Assembly: GCF_003426735.1 (NCBI RefSeq)
Contig: NZ_QVON01000007.1
Location: 186,001 to 250,000, forward strand
Length of the DNA stretch: 64,000 nucleotides
Source of the DNA: Arenibacter sp. P308M17
GTDB taxonomy: Bacteria > Bacteroidota > Bacteroidia > Flavobacteriales > Flavobacteriaceae
Direction of reading: 5' to 3'
A program made the translations under genes and the position numbers. Of this stretch, positions 33,992 through 43,509 are shown piece by piece (the stretch's first letter is position 1; each line of letters starts with the position of its first letter). The notes beneath the pieces were generated by a model. It did not search any database, was not told the DNA's origin, and was given only the letters and a program-made list of their open reading frames with translations.

Positions 33992-34917
33992 TGGCGAAAG
34001 CGATAAAAAAGCAAGCGTTGGGCCGCGGTTTATCGGCCCTATTAAAAGATCCCGAAAACGATATTCAGTCGGCCAGTGACAAGAATGCAGATAAGGTTGT
34101 GGGCAATATTGTGGAGTTGGATATGGACTCCATAGATGTAAACCCATTTCAGCCCCGTTCCAATTTCAATGATGAAGCATTACAGGAACTGGCCTCTTCT
34201 ATTAAGGAATTGGGGGTAATACAACCTATTACGGTAAGAAAGCTGGATTTCAACAAATATCAATTGGTTTCAGGGGAACGCAGGTACAGGGCATCCAAAT
34301 TAATTGGTCTGGAGACCATACCGGCCTATATCCGTATTGCAAACGACCAAGAATCCCTGGAAATGGCACTTGTCGAAAATATTCAACGACAGGATTTGGA
34401 TCCCATTGAAATTGCCTTGTCCTACCAAAGATTGATCGACGAAATTCAATTGACCCAAGAAAAAATGAGCGAACGGGTAGGCAAAAAACGTTCTACCATA
34501 ACAAACTATTTGCGATTACTACGCTTGGATCCCATTATACAGACCGGTATACGTGACGGCTTTGTGAGTATGGGGCACGGCAGGGCGCTGGTCAATGTGG
34601 ACAAAAAGCAGGACCAAATTGCCCTGTACGAAAAAATTATAGGCGAGAATCTCTCGGTAAGGGATACGGAAAAAGCGGTAAAGGATTATCAGGAAGGCGG
34701 CGCCCCTGATGCCCAAGTTGCGGCACCCTCTGGAAAGGAACCGAAAAAAGCCCCCGTAAGCCCCGATTTTATCAGTAAAAACCTGGGTACTTTCTCAGAT
34801 TATTTATCGGTAAAAGTAGATATCAAGGCCTCTGAAAAAGGCAAAGGAAAAATTACCATCCCCTTTCATTCCAAGGAAGAATTCAATCGGTTAAAAAAAT
34901 TGATTACGGGTGAGTAA
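33991..34917 (+). CDS. parB: ParB-family chromosome partitioning protein
   Basis: 308 residues. The ParB N-terminal CTPase domain has NPFQPRSNF and the GERRYRA motif; a helix-turn-helix follows (QEKMSERVGKKRSTITNYLRLLRL) and a C-terminal dimerisation region. It should load at parS and form a clamp, partnered by ParA. The stop overlaps the GTG start of the next gene by 8 bases. Length is normal for Bacteroidota ParB. Confidence 0.94.
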   Translation: MAKAIKKQALGRGLSALLKDPENDIQSASDKNADKVVGNIVELDMDSIDVNPFQPRSNFNDEALQELASSIKELGVIQPITVRKLDFNKYQLVSGERRYRASKLIGLETIPAYIRIANDQESLEMALVENIQRQDLDPIEIALSYQRLIDEIQLTQEKMSERVGKKRSTITNYLRLLRLDPIIQTGIRDGFVSMGHGRALVNVDKKQDQIALYEKIIGENLSVRDTEKAVKDYQEGGAPDAQVAAPSGKEPKKAPVSPDFISKNLGTFSDYLSVKVDIKASEKGKGKITIPFHSKEEFNRLKKLITGE

Positions 34918-35557
34918 ATATCTTGTATCACTGGCTATATATATTCTTCTTATCACCTTTGGACAAGCGCAGGAGGAAGAAAACAATTCCCAGGCGTCGG
35001 ATTCCATTACAAACTCGATTAAAAAGGAAGGGATTGCCGTAGTAGATACCCTTAAGGTAAAAAAAAGGGCCATAAATCCTTTGGCGCCCAGTAAGGCTGC
35101 CTTCTACTCTGCTGTATTTCCCGGACTTGGGCAAATATATAATAAACGTTATTGGAAGGTTCCCTTAGTGTATGCCATTATAGGCGGGGGAATTTATGGA
35201 TATATATACAACGACGACCTGTACGACCGTTTTAGAACGGCATTTAAAAGGCGACAGGCCGGTTTTACGGATGATGAATTTTATGATCTGGGTGCACCCA
35301 ATGCCCCTGGGGCAGATCCGGACTTTTCAATGGACGCATTGGAAAGTGCACAGAAAAGATATCAGGAAGATCGGGATTTATGGCTCTTGGTCACCATTGG
35401 GATGTATGCCCTAAATATTGTGGATGCCAATGTTGATTCCCACTTAAAGCAATTTAACGTGGATGACGACCTTAGTATGGATTTTAAACCATATTTGGAT
35501 CTGGACGCCATTACCGCCAAACCAGTATATGGTATGGCATTAACCATTAAGTTTTAA
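34910..35557 (+). CDS. DUF5683 exported protein
   Basis: 215 residues with a GTG start overlapping parB and a signal peptide (YLVSLAIYILLITFGQAQ). The core motif SAVFPGLGQIYNKRYWKVPLVY and the following GYIYNDDLYDRFRTAF characterise DUF5683, a family I associate with Bacteroidota and with genes beside parB/dapB. It is likely an envelope protein; its function is not known. It is 3 bases from dapB. Confidence 0.8.
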   Translation: MSKYLVSLAIYILLITFGQAQEEENNSQASDSITNSIKKEGIAVVDTLKVKKRAINPLAPSKAAFYSAVFPGLGQIYNKRYWKVPLVYAIIGGGIYGYIYNDDLYDRFRTAFKRRQAGFTDDEFYDLGAPNAPGADPDFSMDALESAQKRYQEDRDLWLLVTIGMYALNIVDANVDSHLKQFNVDDDLSMDFKPYLDLDAITAKPVYGMALTIKF

Positions 35558-35560
35558 TTT

Positions 35561-36262
35561 ATGAATATTGCCTTGTTCGGATATGGTAAAATGGGAAAAA
35601 TGATCGAAAAGATCGCCCTTAAAAGAAACCATAATATTGTAGCCAAAATTGATTTGGACGCTACGGATATAAATTTTTCGGAAATCGATGTTGCGATCGA
35701 TTTTAGTATGCCCAACGCAGCCTATGGGAACATAAAGAACTGCCTGGACCACAATGTTCCCATAATTTCGGGAACAACCGGTTGGCTTCAAGATTATCCA
35801 AAAGCAGTAGCGTTGTGTAAAAAAAATAATGGCGCATTCATTTACGCCTCCAACTTCAGTTTGGGTGTGAACCTTTTTTTTGAACTGAACTCCCATTTGG
35901 CAAAATTGATGGCGTCCCAGGATCAATATAGAGTGTCCATGAAGGAGATCCACCATACCCAAAAATTGGATGCCCCCAGCGGAACGGCCATTACTCTGGC
36001 AGAAGGTGTTATTGCCAATACCGATTACAAGGGTTGGAAATTGGACAGGGCCGAGGATAGGGAAATCCCCATCACTGCCAAGCGTATCGGCGATACTCCC
36101 GGAACCCATACCGTTTCTTATGAAAGTGAAGTGGATGGCATTGAAATTATACATACCGCCCATAATAGGGAAGGTTTTGCCCTGGGGGCAGTGATCGCAG
36201 CGGAGTGGATCGTTGGAAAAACAGGGGTTTTCACCATGAAGGACGTGTTAAACCTTAGTTAA
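35561..36262 (+). CDS. dapB: 4-hydroxy-tetrahydrodipicolinate reductase
   Basis: 233 residues. N-terminal nucleotide-binding motif GYGKMGKMIE, the SGTTGW loop, and the substrate-binding block EIHHTQKLDAPSGTA (containing the catalytic His pair and Lys) identify DapB. It reduces the lysine/diaminopimelate pathway intermediate using NAD(P)H. The protein is somewhat shorter than the E. coli enzyme (273), as is usual in Bacteroidota. Confidence 0.93.
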   Translation: MNIALFGYGKMGKMIEKIALKRNHNIVAKIDLDATDINFSEIDVAIDFSMPNAAYGNIKNCLDHNVPIISGTTGWLQDYPKAVALCKKNNGAFIYASNFSLGVNLFFELNSHLAKLMASQDQYRVSMKEIHHTQKLDAPSGTAITLAEGVIANTDYKGWKLDRAEDREIPITAKRIGDTPGTHTVSYESEVDGIEIIHTAHNREGFALGAVIAAEWIVGKTGVFTMKDVLNLS

Positions 36263-36343
36263 AGAACGTAACAAAGAAAAAATTAAACTGACTTAATGCT
36301 TGATGGACCTTAAACCATCAATCCTTAATTAACAATTACCGAT

Positions 36344-38074
36344 ATGAACGGCACACAGTGGATTATTTTTATTTTAATTATTCAGGTGATACATTTTTTA
36401 GGCACTTGGAAATTATATGTAAAGGCTGGAAGAAAAGCATGGGAAGCGGCCATCCCAGTTTATAACGCCATTGTGCTGATGCAGATCATCAACAGGCCCA
36501 AATGGTGGGTGATCCTACTTTTTATCCCCATCATTAATTTACTGATGTTTCCGGTAGTCTGGGTAGAGACCCTTAGAAGTTTTGGAAAAAATAGTCTACT
36601 GGATACTTGGCTCGCCATATTGACCCTTGGGCTGTATATCTACTATGTGAACTATTTTGAGGATGTAAAATATATTGAAAATAGGGACATTCACCCCAAA
36701 ACGGCACTCGGGGAATGGGTCAGTTCCATTGTATTTGCCATTGTGGCCGCCACTTTGGTCCACACCTATTTGATCCAACCCTTTGTTATCCCTACCTCTT
36801 CCCTGGAAAAAACCCTGTTGGTAGGCGATTTCCTTTTTGTAAGTAAATTTCATTATGGAGCAAGGATACCAATGACCACTGTGGCTGCACCCATGGTCCA
36901 CGATACCCTGCCCATACTAAAGACCAGGTCCTATGTTGCTGATGTAGACCCTGCCACCTATAAAACTTCTATTTGGAACAAATTACAATTACCCTACCTA
37001 AGGTTTCCGGGCTTTAAAAAGGTAAAACGAAACGATATCGTTGTATTTAGTTGGCCAGCGGATACGGTTTACCAATTCTTTAAAAAACAGCAGGGGGTAC
37101 GCAAACCCATCGATAAAAAATCCAACTATGTAAAGCGTTGTGTAGGAATACCTGGAGATTCATTGACGATTAAAGACGGCTATGTCCATATCAACGGTAA
37201 AAAAACTGTTCTGCCCTATAGGGCAAAACCAGAATTCCTGCATACCGTTACCGTGGACGGCCAATTTTCCAATGCCGCCATAGCACTTTTGGGCAGGGAG
37301 AACCTATCGGGGAACGTAATCCGTGTTCCCAACAGCTCCCTCCAGCAGGAACGGGCTACCGAAGTAATCAATGCCATGAATCTGGAAAAAATAAAATCCG
37401 ATTCATCCTATACCTATTACGCCGGTAGCATGGGCAACCAAAAGGTAAGGGACTACCTAAAATCCGAAGACATGAAGAATATGGCGCTCTTTAACCTAAC
37501 CGAGGCAGAAGCCAAAAATTATACAGGTCAGGACGGTATTGTCTCCATCGACAAATTTTCATATAAAAACCCGGATACTTCCATTTTTCCACAAAATGTC
37601 GCACATGCAGGTACAGTGGACAATATGGGGCCGATTTATATTCCTGAAAAAGGAAAAACGGTTCCTATTAACATAGACGTACTTCCCATTTATGAAAAAA
37701 TAATTAAGGAATATGAAGGAAATGATATTAAGGTAAACGGAAATCAAATCCTCATTAATGATAAAGTTGCCAATTTCTATACCTTTAAACAGAATTACTA
37801 TTGGATGATGGGCGATAATAGACACAGATCGGAAGACAGTAGGTTCTGGGGCTATGTCCCTGAAGACCATATTGTAGGGACCCCCATATTTATATGGATG
37901 AGTATTGATGGCATTAACGAAGGTATGAGCAATTGGAAGGTAAGATGGGACAGGGTATTTACTACGGTGAACGGTGATGGCGAGCCTACCTCCTACTTTA
38001 AGTATTTCTTGATATTGTTGGCCGCCTGGTTTGTATTTGATTTCTTTAGGAAAAAGAAGAAAACAACTAATTAA
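36344..38074 (+). CDS. lepB: Signal peptidase I (long Bacteroidota form)
   Basis: 576 residues, much longer than E. coli LepB (324). Four or so N-terminal hydrophobic segments precede the catalytic part: Ser153 in PTSSLEKTL, then FVSKFHYG, Lys264 in NYVKRCVGIPGDSLTI, and the GDNRHRSEDSR block near 490. A large insertion separates the Lys region from GDNRxxSxDSR (roughly residues 300-480). It removes signal peptides at the inner-membrane outer face. It follows dapB in an order shared with other flavobacteria. Confidence 0.92.
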   Translation: MNGTQWIIFILIIQVIHFLGTWKLYVKAGRKAWEAAIPVYNAIVLMQIINRPKWWVILLFIPIINLLMFPVVWVETLRSFGKNSLLDTWLAILTLGLYIYYVNYFEDVKYIENRDIHPKTALGEWVSSIVFAIVAATLVHTYLIQPFVIPTSSLEKTLLVGDFLFVSKFHYGARIPMTTVAAPMVHDTLPILKTRSYVADVDPATYKTSIWNKLQLPYLRFPGFKKVKRNDIVVFSWPADTVYQFFKKQQGVRKPIDKKSNYVKRCVGIPGDSLTIKDGYVHINGKKTVLPYRAKPEFLHTVTVDGQFSNAAIALLGRENLSGNVIRVPNSSLQQERATEVINAMNLEKIKSDSSYTYYAGSMGNQKVRDYLKSEDMKNMALFNLTEAEAKNYTGQDGIVSIDKFSYKNPDTSIFPQNVAHAGTVDNMGPIYIPEKGKTVPINIDVLPIYEKIIKEYEGNDIKVNGNQILINDKVANFYTFKQNYYWMMGDNRHRSEDSRFWGYVPEDHIVGTPIFIWMSIDGINEGMSNWKVRWDRVFTTVNGDGEPTSYFKYFLILLAAWFVFDFFRKKKKTTN

Positions 38075-38076
38075 TT

Positions 38077-38282
38077 TACCAATGATTCAATGAAGTAATG
38101 AATTAATGTACCAATGTTTTAATGTACCAATGAAACAATGATTTAATGTAACAATAATTCAATGTAGCAATGAGTCAATGTACCAATGGAACGGTTCCGG
38201 TTATCCTTAAATCCAATTGTCAAATTTTCAAATTGATACATTAGCGAATTGTTACATTTTTAAATTGATACATTAGCAAATT
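38077..38282. repeat. 16-bp-period tandem repeat followed by paired 21-bp repeats
   Basis: From 38077 to 38190 a unit of about 16 bases with consensus ACCAATGNNTTAATGT is repeated about six to seven times with drift. At 38230-38250 and 38262-38282 a 21-base sequence (AAATTGATACATTAGC plus AATT end) occurs twice with one mismatch; its CATT/ACATT motifs are complementary to the first block, so a large imperfect hairpin is possible. It fills the gap between lepB and the WbqC-like gene. Confidence 0.65.
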
Positions 38283-38287
38283 AAACC

Positions 38288-38920
38288 ATGAAACTGCTGC
38301 TCCATCCCGGTTATTTTCCAAATATCATCAACTTTGCCGCTATTGTTCAAAATGATATTTGCTGGGAAGTAATGGACAATTACCAAAAACAAACTTTTCG
38401 CAACAGGTGTTATATATGCACGGATCTTGGTATCCATATGCTCAATATACCCATAAAACACCTTCGGAACAATAAAGGAAAGCAAAGGTACGGCGATGTA
38501 AAAATGGACAACGATTATCCCTGGCAGAGACAGCATTGGCGAACCTTGGAAACGGCCTATAGAACCTCTCCCTTCTTCGAGTTCTATGAAGATGATATTG
38601 CCCCATTGTTCCATAATACCTACCATTCCTTAATGGATTTTAATTTAAAGACAATCGAGACCATATGCGCATGTCTGCAAATTAAAATGCCCCGGGAGAG
38701 TACCCAAATCTTTGAGCTCGATGTTAGGGACAAAATGGACGGGAGGACATTGATCAACTCCAAAACAAAGCTGCCATTGCAACAACCGGAATATGTGCAA
38801 GTTTTTGGCGACAGGAATGACTTCATTCCCAACTTAAGTATTTTGGACCTGTTGTTCAACGAGGGTACCAACACCTTGACCTATCTAAAAAACTTGCAAT
38901 TAAACCTACCCTATGCTTAG
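38288..38920 (+). CDS. WbqC-family protein
   Basis: 210 residues. The N terminus LLLHPGYFPNIINFAAIVQN, the early aromatic/Asn-rich region (YQKQTFRNRCYI) and WQRQHWRTLETAYRTSPFFEFY are the WbqC signature. Members are encoded in O-antigen or other nucleotide-sugar contexts and are thought to modify sugars or peptides, without a settled activity. The stop overlaps the next start by 8 bases. Confidence 0.83.
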   Translation: MKLLLHPGYFPNIINFAAIVQNDICWEVMDNYQKQTFRNRCYICTDLGIHMLNIPIKHLRNNKGKQRYGDVKMDNDYPWQRQHWRTLETAYRTSPFFEFYEDDIAPLFHNTYHSLMDFNLKTIETICACLQIKMPRESTQIFELDVRDKMDGRTLINSKTKLPLQQPEYVQVFGDRNDFIPNLSILDLLFNEGTNTLTYLKNLQLNLPYA

Positions 38921-39221
38921 GTTTTGCTTGCATTACGGCATTCATTTTATTCTGCCCGTCATTATTGGTCTATTTTTTTACAAGGAACACCGTCTTAAAA
39001 TAATCCTGATCCTATTGGCCGGAATTATTTTGGATTTGGACCATTTGTGGGCAGATCCAATTTTTGATTCAAATCGATGTAGCATTAATTTTCATACCTT
39101 ACATATGTATTGGGCCATTGCCGGTTATTTCCTATTGCTATTTTTTCAAAAAACCAGGGTTTTTGGAATTGCTTTTTTAATACATATATTGGCAGATACC
39201 GTAGACTGCTATTTAATGTAA
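38913..39221 (+). CDS. DUF6122 small membrane protein
   Basis: 102 residues with three hydrophobic segments and conserved polar residues inside them: LHYGIHFILPVIIGLFF, ILDLDHLWADPIFDSNRC and FHTLHMYWAIAGYF. The His/Asp pattern in the membrane resembles metal-dependent membrane hydrolases of the same type (YdjM-like), but I cannot say more. It follows the WbqC-like gene in several flavobacteria as far as I recall. Confidence 0.75.
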   Translation: MLRFCLHYGIHFILPVIIGLFFYKEHRLKIILILLAGIILDLDHLWADPIFDSNRCSINFHTLHMYWAIAGYFLLLFFQKTRVFGIAFLIHILADTVDCYLM

Positions 39222-39400
39222 GCCGGTTACGGCCCAATAATATCCCTATTCCATTAAATTTGTTAGGTTACAGTTGGTTTCCTTGATCGATGGTCCATCA
39301 AATAATTTAACGACCTATAAAAAGTCCTTTTTAAAGACTTTAGGAAATAATTGCTATTTTGTAAAAACTTTTAACAAGGGCAAATCTAATCGACACAAAA

Positions 39401-40714
39401 ATGAAATACCATAAACCTATGAATGCGGCCACTCCTGGAAGAAGGGATTTTATAAAAAAATCGGGAATCGCCATTATTGGAGGTTCATTGACATATCCCA
39501 CCATTTCCTTTGGAGCAACAAACGCCTATAATGACTCCCCACTAAAGGTAGGCCTGATAGGTTGTGGCGGACGGGGAACCGGTGCTGCCGCCCAGGCCTT
39601 GGAAGCCGACCCCAATGTAGTCCTCTACGCCATGGGCGATATTTTTGAAGATCGACTGGAGGAAGCGCATTCCGCATTGATGAAGATTGCCGGGGACAAA
39701 ATAAAAGTGGAAAACAAAAACAAATTTATAGGGTTTGATGCCTATATGAAGGTAATCGAATCTGGAGTGGATGTAGTACTGCTTACTACACCTCCCGCAT
39801 TTCGGCCCGACCATCTCACGGCAGCGGTAAATGCCGGAAAGCACGTTTTCTGTGAAAAACCGGTGGCCGTGGATGCTCCCGGTGTGCACAGAGTGTTAGC
39901 CGCAGCAAAAATTGCCAAAGAAAAAAACCTATCTCTGGTATCCGGATTCTGCTTTAGATACGACTATCCCAACAGGGCCATATACGGCCGTGTTCTGGAT
40001 GGGACCATTGGGGATATCCGTACCGTGACCACTTTCCGTAATGGCGGGGAGGCCTGGTACAAGGAACGGCAACCAGACTGGACCGATATGACCTACAATT
40101 TGCGCAACTGGTATTATTATAATTGGTTATCAGGGGATTTTGTCGTGGAACAGGCGGTTCACAGTTTGGACATGATGTCCTGGGTAATGGGCGATAAAAT
40201 GCCCATTAGTGCCACAGGAACTGGAGGAAGACAAGTGAGGACCGACAAAAAATACGGTAACATATTTGACCATTTTGCCGTGGAGTTCGAATACGAAAAC
40301 GGCGCGAAAGGGTATCATTTTACTAGGCAACAAAGCGATACCTCGCACAAAAACAGTGTTGAGGTTTTTGGCAGTGAGGGCAGCGCCATAGTGCATATTG
40401 GCCGTAAATACGAAATAACCGGAAGGAATCCTTGGACCTATGAAGGGGAAAGAAACAATATGTTCCAGACAGAGCACGATGAACTTTTTGCTTCCATCCG
40501 AAATGGAAATCCGATCAACAATGGGGAATGGATGGCCACCAGTACCATGTTGGCCATATGGGCGCGCATGGTAGGCTATACCGGCCAGACCATTAGCTGG
40601 GAACAAGCGTTTAATTCGCAAGAAAACCTAGGTCCCAAAGCGGATGAATATCATTGGGATTTAAAATGGCCCACACAGCCCGTGGCGGTTCCCGGCAAAA
40701 CGAAATTTATTTGA
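39401..40714 (+). CDS. Tat-exported Gfo/Idh/MocA-family oxidoreductase
   Basis: 437 residues. A twin-arginine signal is present, GRRDFIKKSGIAIIGG with Arg14/Arg15 and a hydrophobic stretch. The Rossmann motif KVGLIGCGGRGTG follows, then CEKPVAVD with the family's EKP. The C-terminal domain is the usual alpha/beta sheet. It should oxidise or reduce a sugar-like substrate with a tightly bound NAD(H) after export. Together with the DUF1080 gene 78 bases downstream it suggests 3-keto-sugar chemistry. A weak -7-like TATTTTG lies at 39355-39361. Confidence 0.85.
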   Translation: MKYHKPMNAATPGRRDFIKKSGIAIIGGSLTYPTISFGATNAYNDSPLKVGLIGCGGRGTGAAAQALEADPNVVLYAMGDIFEDRLEEAHSALMKIAGDKIKVENKNKFIGFDAYMKVIESGVDVVLLTTPPAFRPDHLTAAVNAGKHVFCEKPVAVDAPGVHRVLAAAKIAKEKNLSLVSGFCFRYDYPNRAIYGRVLDGTIGDIRTVTTFRNGGEAWYKERQPDWTDMTYNLRNWYYYNWLSGDFVVEQAVHSLDMMSWVMGDKMPISATGTGGRQVRTDKKYGNIFDHFAVEFEYENGAKGYHFTRQQSDTSHKNSVEVFGSEGSAIVHIGRKYEITGRNPWTYEGERNNMFQTEHDELFASIRNGNPINNGEWMATSTMLAIWARMVGYTGQTISWEQAFNSQENLGPKADEYHWDLKWPTQPVAVPGKTKFI

Positions 40715-40792
40715 TATATCCAAGCTACCGACCTTTAAAATAACGCTTTGGTCAAAGCAATCCATACGTTCATCACAAACACATAAAAGGCA

Positions 40793-41536
40793 ATGAAAAT
40801 AGGTACAACACTTTGGTTGTTATTTTGCTTGGGAGCAAGTTTAAATACCCTGGCCCAAAACAAAACAATACGCTTCGGTACAGAAACCAATTTGGAACAA
40901 CTGATTAATAATAAAAAGGGGAAATCCATTAACTGGATCAATGTAAATACGGATCCGGAAACATGGCGAAAGGAAAAGGAAATCCTTATCTGTTCAGGGC
41001 TTCCCATTGGTGTAATGCGTTCGGAAAAACAATATGAAAACTTTATCATCCTGGTAGAATGGCGACATATGGAAGCAGGCGGCAATTCAGGCGTATTTGT
41101 GTGGAGCGATGCCGTACCTGGCGAAAAAGATCGTTTACCGGGAGGTGTGGAGGTACAAATGCTGGAACTGGATTGGGTAAACCAAAATATACGTGATGGG
41201 GTAAAGCCCCCTATAGCATACGTACATGGAGAACTTTTTGGCGTGGGCGGGGTTACTACCCTACCGGACAACCCAAGGGGCACCAGAAGTAAATCCGTTG
41301 AAAATAGGGCACTTGGCAAGGGGCAATGGAACAGTTACAAAGTGGTATGTGTTGATGGCACTATAAAACTCTCGGTAAATGGAAAGTTTGTGAACGGCAT
41401 TAGTAGGTCATCCATTAAAAAAGGCTACTTATGCCTAGAGTCCGAAGGGGCAGAAATTCAGTTTAGAAATTTTAAAATAATAGAATTGGCTCCAGGGCTT
41501 ACCTCGGAGGCGCAAACGGCCAAGGAAGTACCTTAA
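40793..41536 (+). CDS. DUF1080 (3-keto-disaccharide hydrolase-like) exported protein
   Basis: 247 residues with a signal peptide ([14 protein letters not shown]). The concanavalin-like fold of DUF1080 is shown by [53 protein letters not shown] and [19 protein letters not shown]. This family includes enzymes that cleave 3-keto-glucosides, which pair with Gfo/Idh/MocA oxidoreductases such as the one directly upstream. No promoter was seen between them, so co-transcription is likely. Confidence 0.83.
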   Translation: MKIGTTLWLLFCLGASLNTLAQNKTIRFGTETNLEQLINNKKGKSINWINVNTDPETWRKEKEILICSGLPIGVMRSEKQYENFIILVEWRHMEAGGNSGVFVWSDAVPGEKDRLPGGVEVQMLELDWVNQNIRDGVKPPIAYVHGELFGVGGVTTLPDNPRGTRSKSVENRALGKGQWNSYKVVCVDGTIKLSVNGKFVNGISRSSIKKGYLCLESEGAEIQFRNFKIIELAPGLTSEAQTAKEVP

Positions 41537-41610
41537 TAAGGCAGATGATAACAGGGATTCCCGATCCTTAAAGGCTAGGATTTCTTTTGCTTTTCCTATG
41601 GATGGCAGAT

Positions 41611-42645
41611 TTATTTGGAGTCCATTTTAATCGATGCCATTACCGGGAAATGATCCGATAATTTTATATCGAAATTTTTATGGGCCGTAATTTCCAAAGC
41701 CTCATCCACCAATATAAAATCTATTCTAACAGGATAATATCTAAAATTAAAGGTCCGCCCGTAACCGGTTCCCTGTTCCGAAAAGGAGTCGTTCATATTC
41801 CCTTTGATCACCTTGTACACATTGGAAAACTGAGTATTGTTGAAATCGCCACATACAATTTTCCTATAGGGGGCAGCGTTCATATGTTTCTGAACCAACT
41901 GTGCCTGTGCCCCTTGTTTCGCAAAGGATTTGCCCAACCTTTTCAACAACCTTCCCTTGGGTTCATTTGATAACCTACTTACGCTGGGTATGATCCTGTG
42001 CGATTCCAAATGAAGGTTATATATCCTCAAGGTATCCTTATTCACCACAATATCGGCAAATATGGCATTATTTCCAGTATCGGGAAAGTCCAGGGAGCCG
42101 CTATTGATTATGTCGTATTTGGAATAAATAGCTTGAATGGATTTCTTTTCGTTGGATTTATGGGCTGTAATAAATTTAAAGGGGTACATTTTCTTAAGCT
42201 CTCTATCCTTAATGCGACTAAACTCTTGAATGCACAATACATCTGGGGCTTCCAAGGAAATAAATTCCATTATACGCTCATCCGCCAAAGGGTCATTGAG
42301 CAAATCGTACTTATTGAACCCCCTTACGTTGTAGCTCATAATACCGAGGTCCGCTTCCCTTACCTCCTCCTCCGCCAATTTAAACCTGAAAAAGTTTCCC
42401 AGGCAGAAAAAGCCCAGCCCCAATACAATGGCGGATAGCCATAATTGTCTCTTTCCCTTTAACAGCCAATAGGATAAAAAAAGTAAATTGAAAAGTACCA
42501 ATAGGGGTACCGTTAGGCCCAAAACGGAAAAATATGCAAAATGTGCCACTGGTATTTGTGGCACAAAACAAGAAATAAACAACAGAAGTGCAAAAATTGC
42601 ATTTAGAAAGAACAGAAATCTATCGATAAAATTAAGGTTCCCCAC
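41611..42645 (-). CDS. Endonuclease/exonuclease/phosphatase-family protein with membrane N terminus
   Basis: 344 residues; three hydrophobic helices in the first 95 residues, then an EEP domain with IMSYNVRGFN, CIQEFSR (metal-binding Glu), LHLESH, CGDFNNT and a terminal SDHFPV (catalytic Asp-His). All key residues of the family are present. The substrate could be DNA, a phosphoinositide-like lipid or another phosphodiester; membrane anchoring argues for an envelope role. It is the last gene of the mutL-rhomboid-rhomboid run, 3 bases after the second rhomboid. Confidence 0.82.
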   Translation of the reverse strand: MGNLNFIDRFLFFLNAIFALLLFISCFVPQIPVAHFAYFSVLGLTVPLLVLFNLLFLSYWLLKGKRQLWLSAIVLGLGFFCLGNFFRFKLAEEEVREADLGIMSYNVRGFNKYDLLNDPLADERIMEFISLEAPDVLCIQEFSRIKDRELKKMYPFKFITAHKSNEKKSIQAIYSKYDIINSGSLDFPDTGNNAIFADIVVNKDTLRIYNLHLESHRIIPSVSRLSNEPKGRLLKRLGKSFAKQGAQAQLVQKHMNAAPYRKIVCGDFNNTQFSNVYKVIKGNMNDSFSEQGTGYGRTFNFRYYPVRIDFILVDEALEITAHKNFDIKLSDHFPVMASIKMDSK

Positions 42646-42648
42646 GTG

Positions 42649-43509
42649 CTATTCCTTTCCTGCCTTAAATAAAAAATCCTTTTCGGCCTTGGAAAGACTT
42701 TCGTAACCGGACTTACTGATCTTATCCAAAATAGCATCTATTTTACGTTGCCGACTTTCCTTGTCATAAGAGTCTGTAGCAACACCACCTCGTTGCTCTT
42801 TGCGGTAAACCGTTTTTAAGGGAGCCTTTCTTTCACTCCGCTTAAATAAATCCAAAAGCTTGGCAAAACCGCTACCAATATCGTTGCCGTTAATGAGTTG
42901 GCGTGCATAAAAATAGCCCAATGCGGCACCGCCCAAATGGGCCAAACGGCCTCCTACGTTACCTCCTATTGAAATTTGGATAAGATCCAACAGCACTACA
43001 AAGACCCCAATATGCCAAAGTTTTACATTAAAAAAAATAACCCGTACCTCCTGATTGGGCAAATAGGAACAAATAAATATGAGTACAGCGGTAACTCCGG
43101 CCGAGGCACCTATCAAAGAGGTGTTTATACCCAATAGGGCGGGGAAAATATTATAACTCAACAAGAATATCATTCCCCCGAGAATTACCCCCAAAAAGTA
43201 TACGTTCAGAAACCTCCGATTATCAAAAAGGTTCAAAAAAATTCTCCCTGCAAAATACAGCATCAACATATTCCAAAAAATATGGCCCAAGCCGGAATGG
43301 AAGAAAGAATAGGTAAAAATAGACCATGGCTGTCCAAGAAAATGAAAGAAATCCTTTGGGAGTTCAAACCAACCAATAATGCTATCCCCGGAAAAACCGA
43401 ACAATATCTTTAGCAGACCACTTAGAATAAATACCGCTATATTAATGGCTATAAGCCTTTCCGCAATATTTAACCTGCTGTAATAATACCTAATGTTCTG
43501 ATTGCCCAT
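42649..43509 (-). CDS. Rhomboid-family intramembrane serine protease
   Basis: 286 residues with six hydrophobic segments and the catalytic dyad motifs: GASAG (Ser) and GRLAHLGGA (His), plus the family's upstream HIFWNMLML. A cytoplasmic tail of about 90 charged residues follows. It begins one base inside the stop of the preceding rhomboid gene (both share base 43509), so the two are coupled. Substrates are unknown. Confidence 0.88.
   Translation of the reverse strand: MGNQNIRYYYSRLNIAERLIAINIAVFILSGLLKILFGFSGDSIIGWFELPKDFFHFLGQPWSIFTYSFFHSGLGHIFWNMLMLYFAGRIFLNLFDNRRFLNVYFLGVILGGMIFLLSYNIFPALLGINTSLIGASAGVTAVLIFICSYLPNQEVRVIFFNVKLWHIGVFVVLLDLIQISIGGNVGGRLAHLGGAALGYFYARQLINGNDIGSGFAKLLDLFKRSERKAPLKTVYRKEQRGGVATDSYDKESRQRKIDAILDKISKSGYESLSKAEKDFLFKAGKE

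Noticed and set aside
33100-35000. parS sites near parAB
   Set aside because: No sequence close to TGTTTCACGTGAAACA was found by reading; a partial match at about 45138 (TGTTTCACGG) is too weak.
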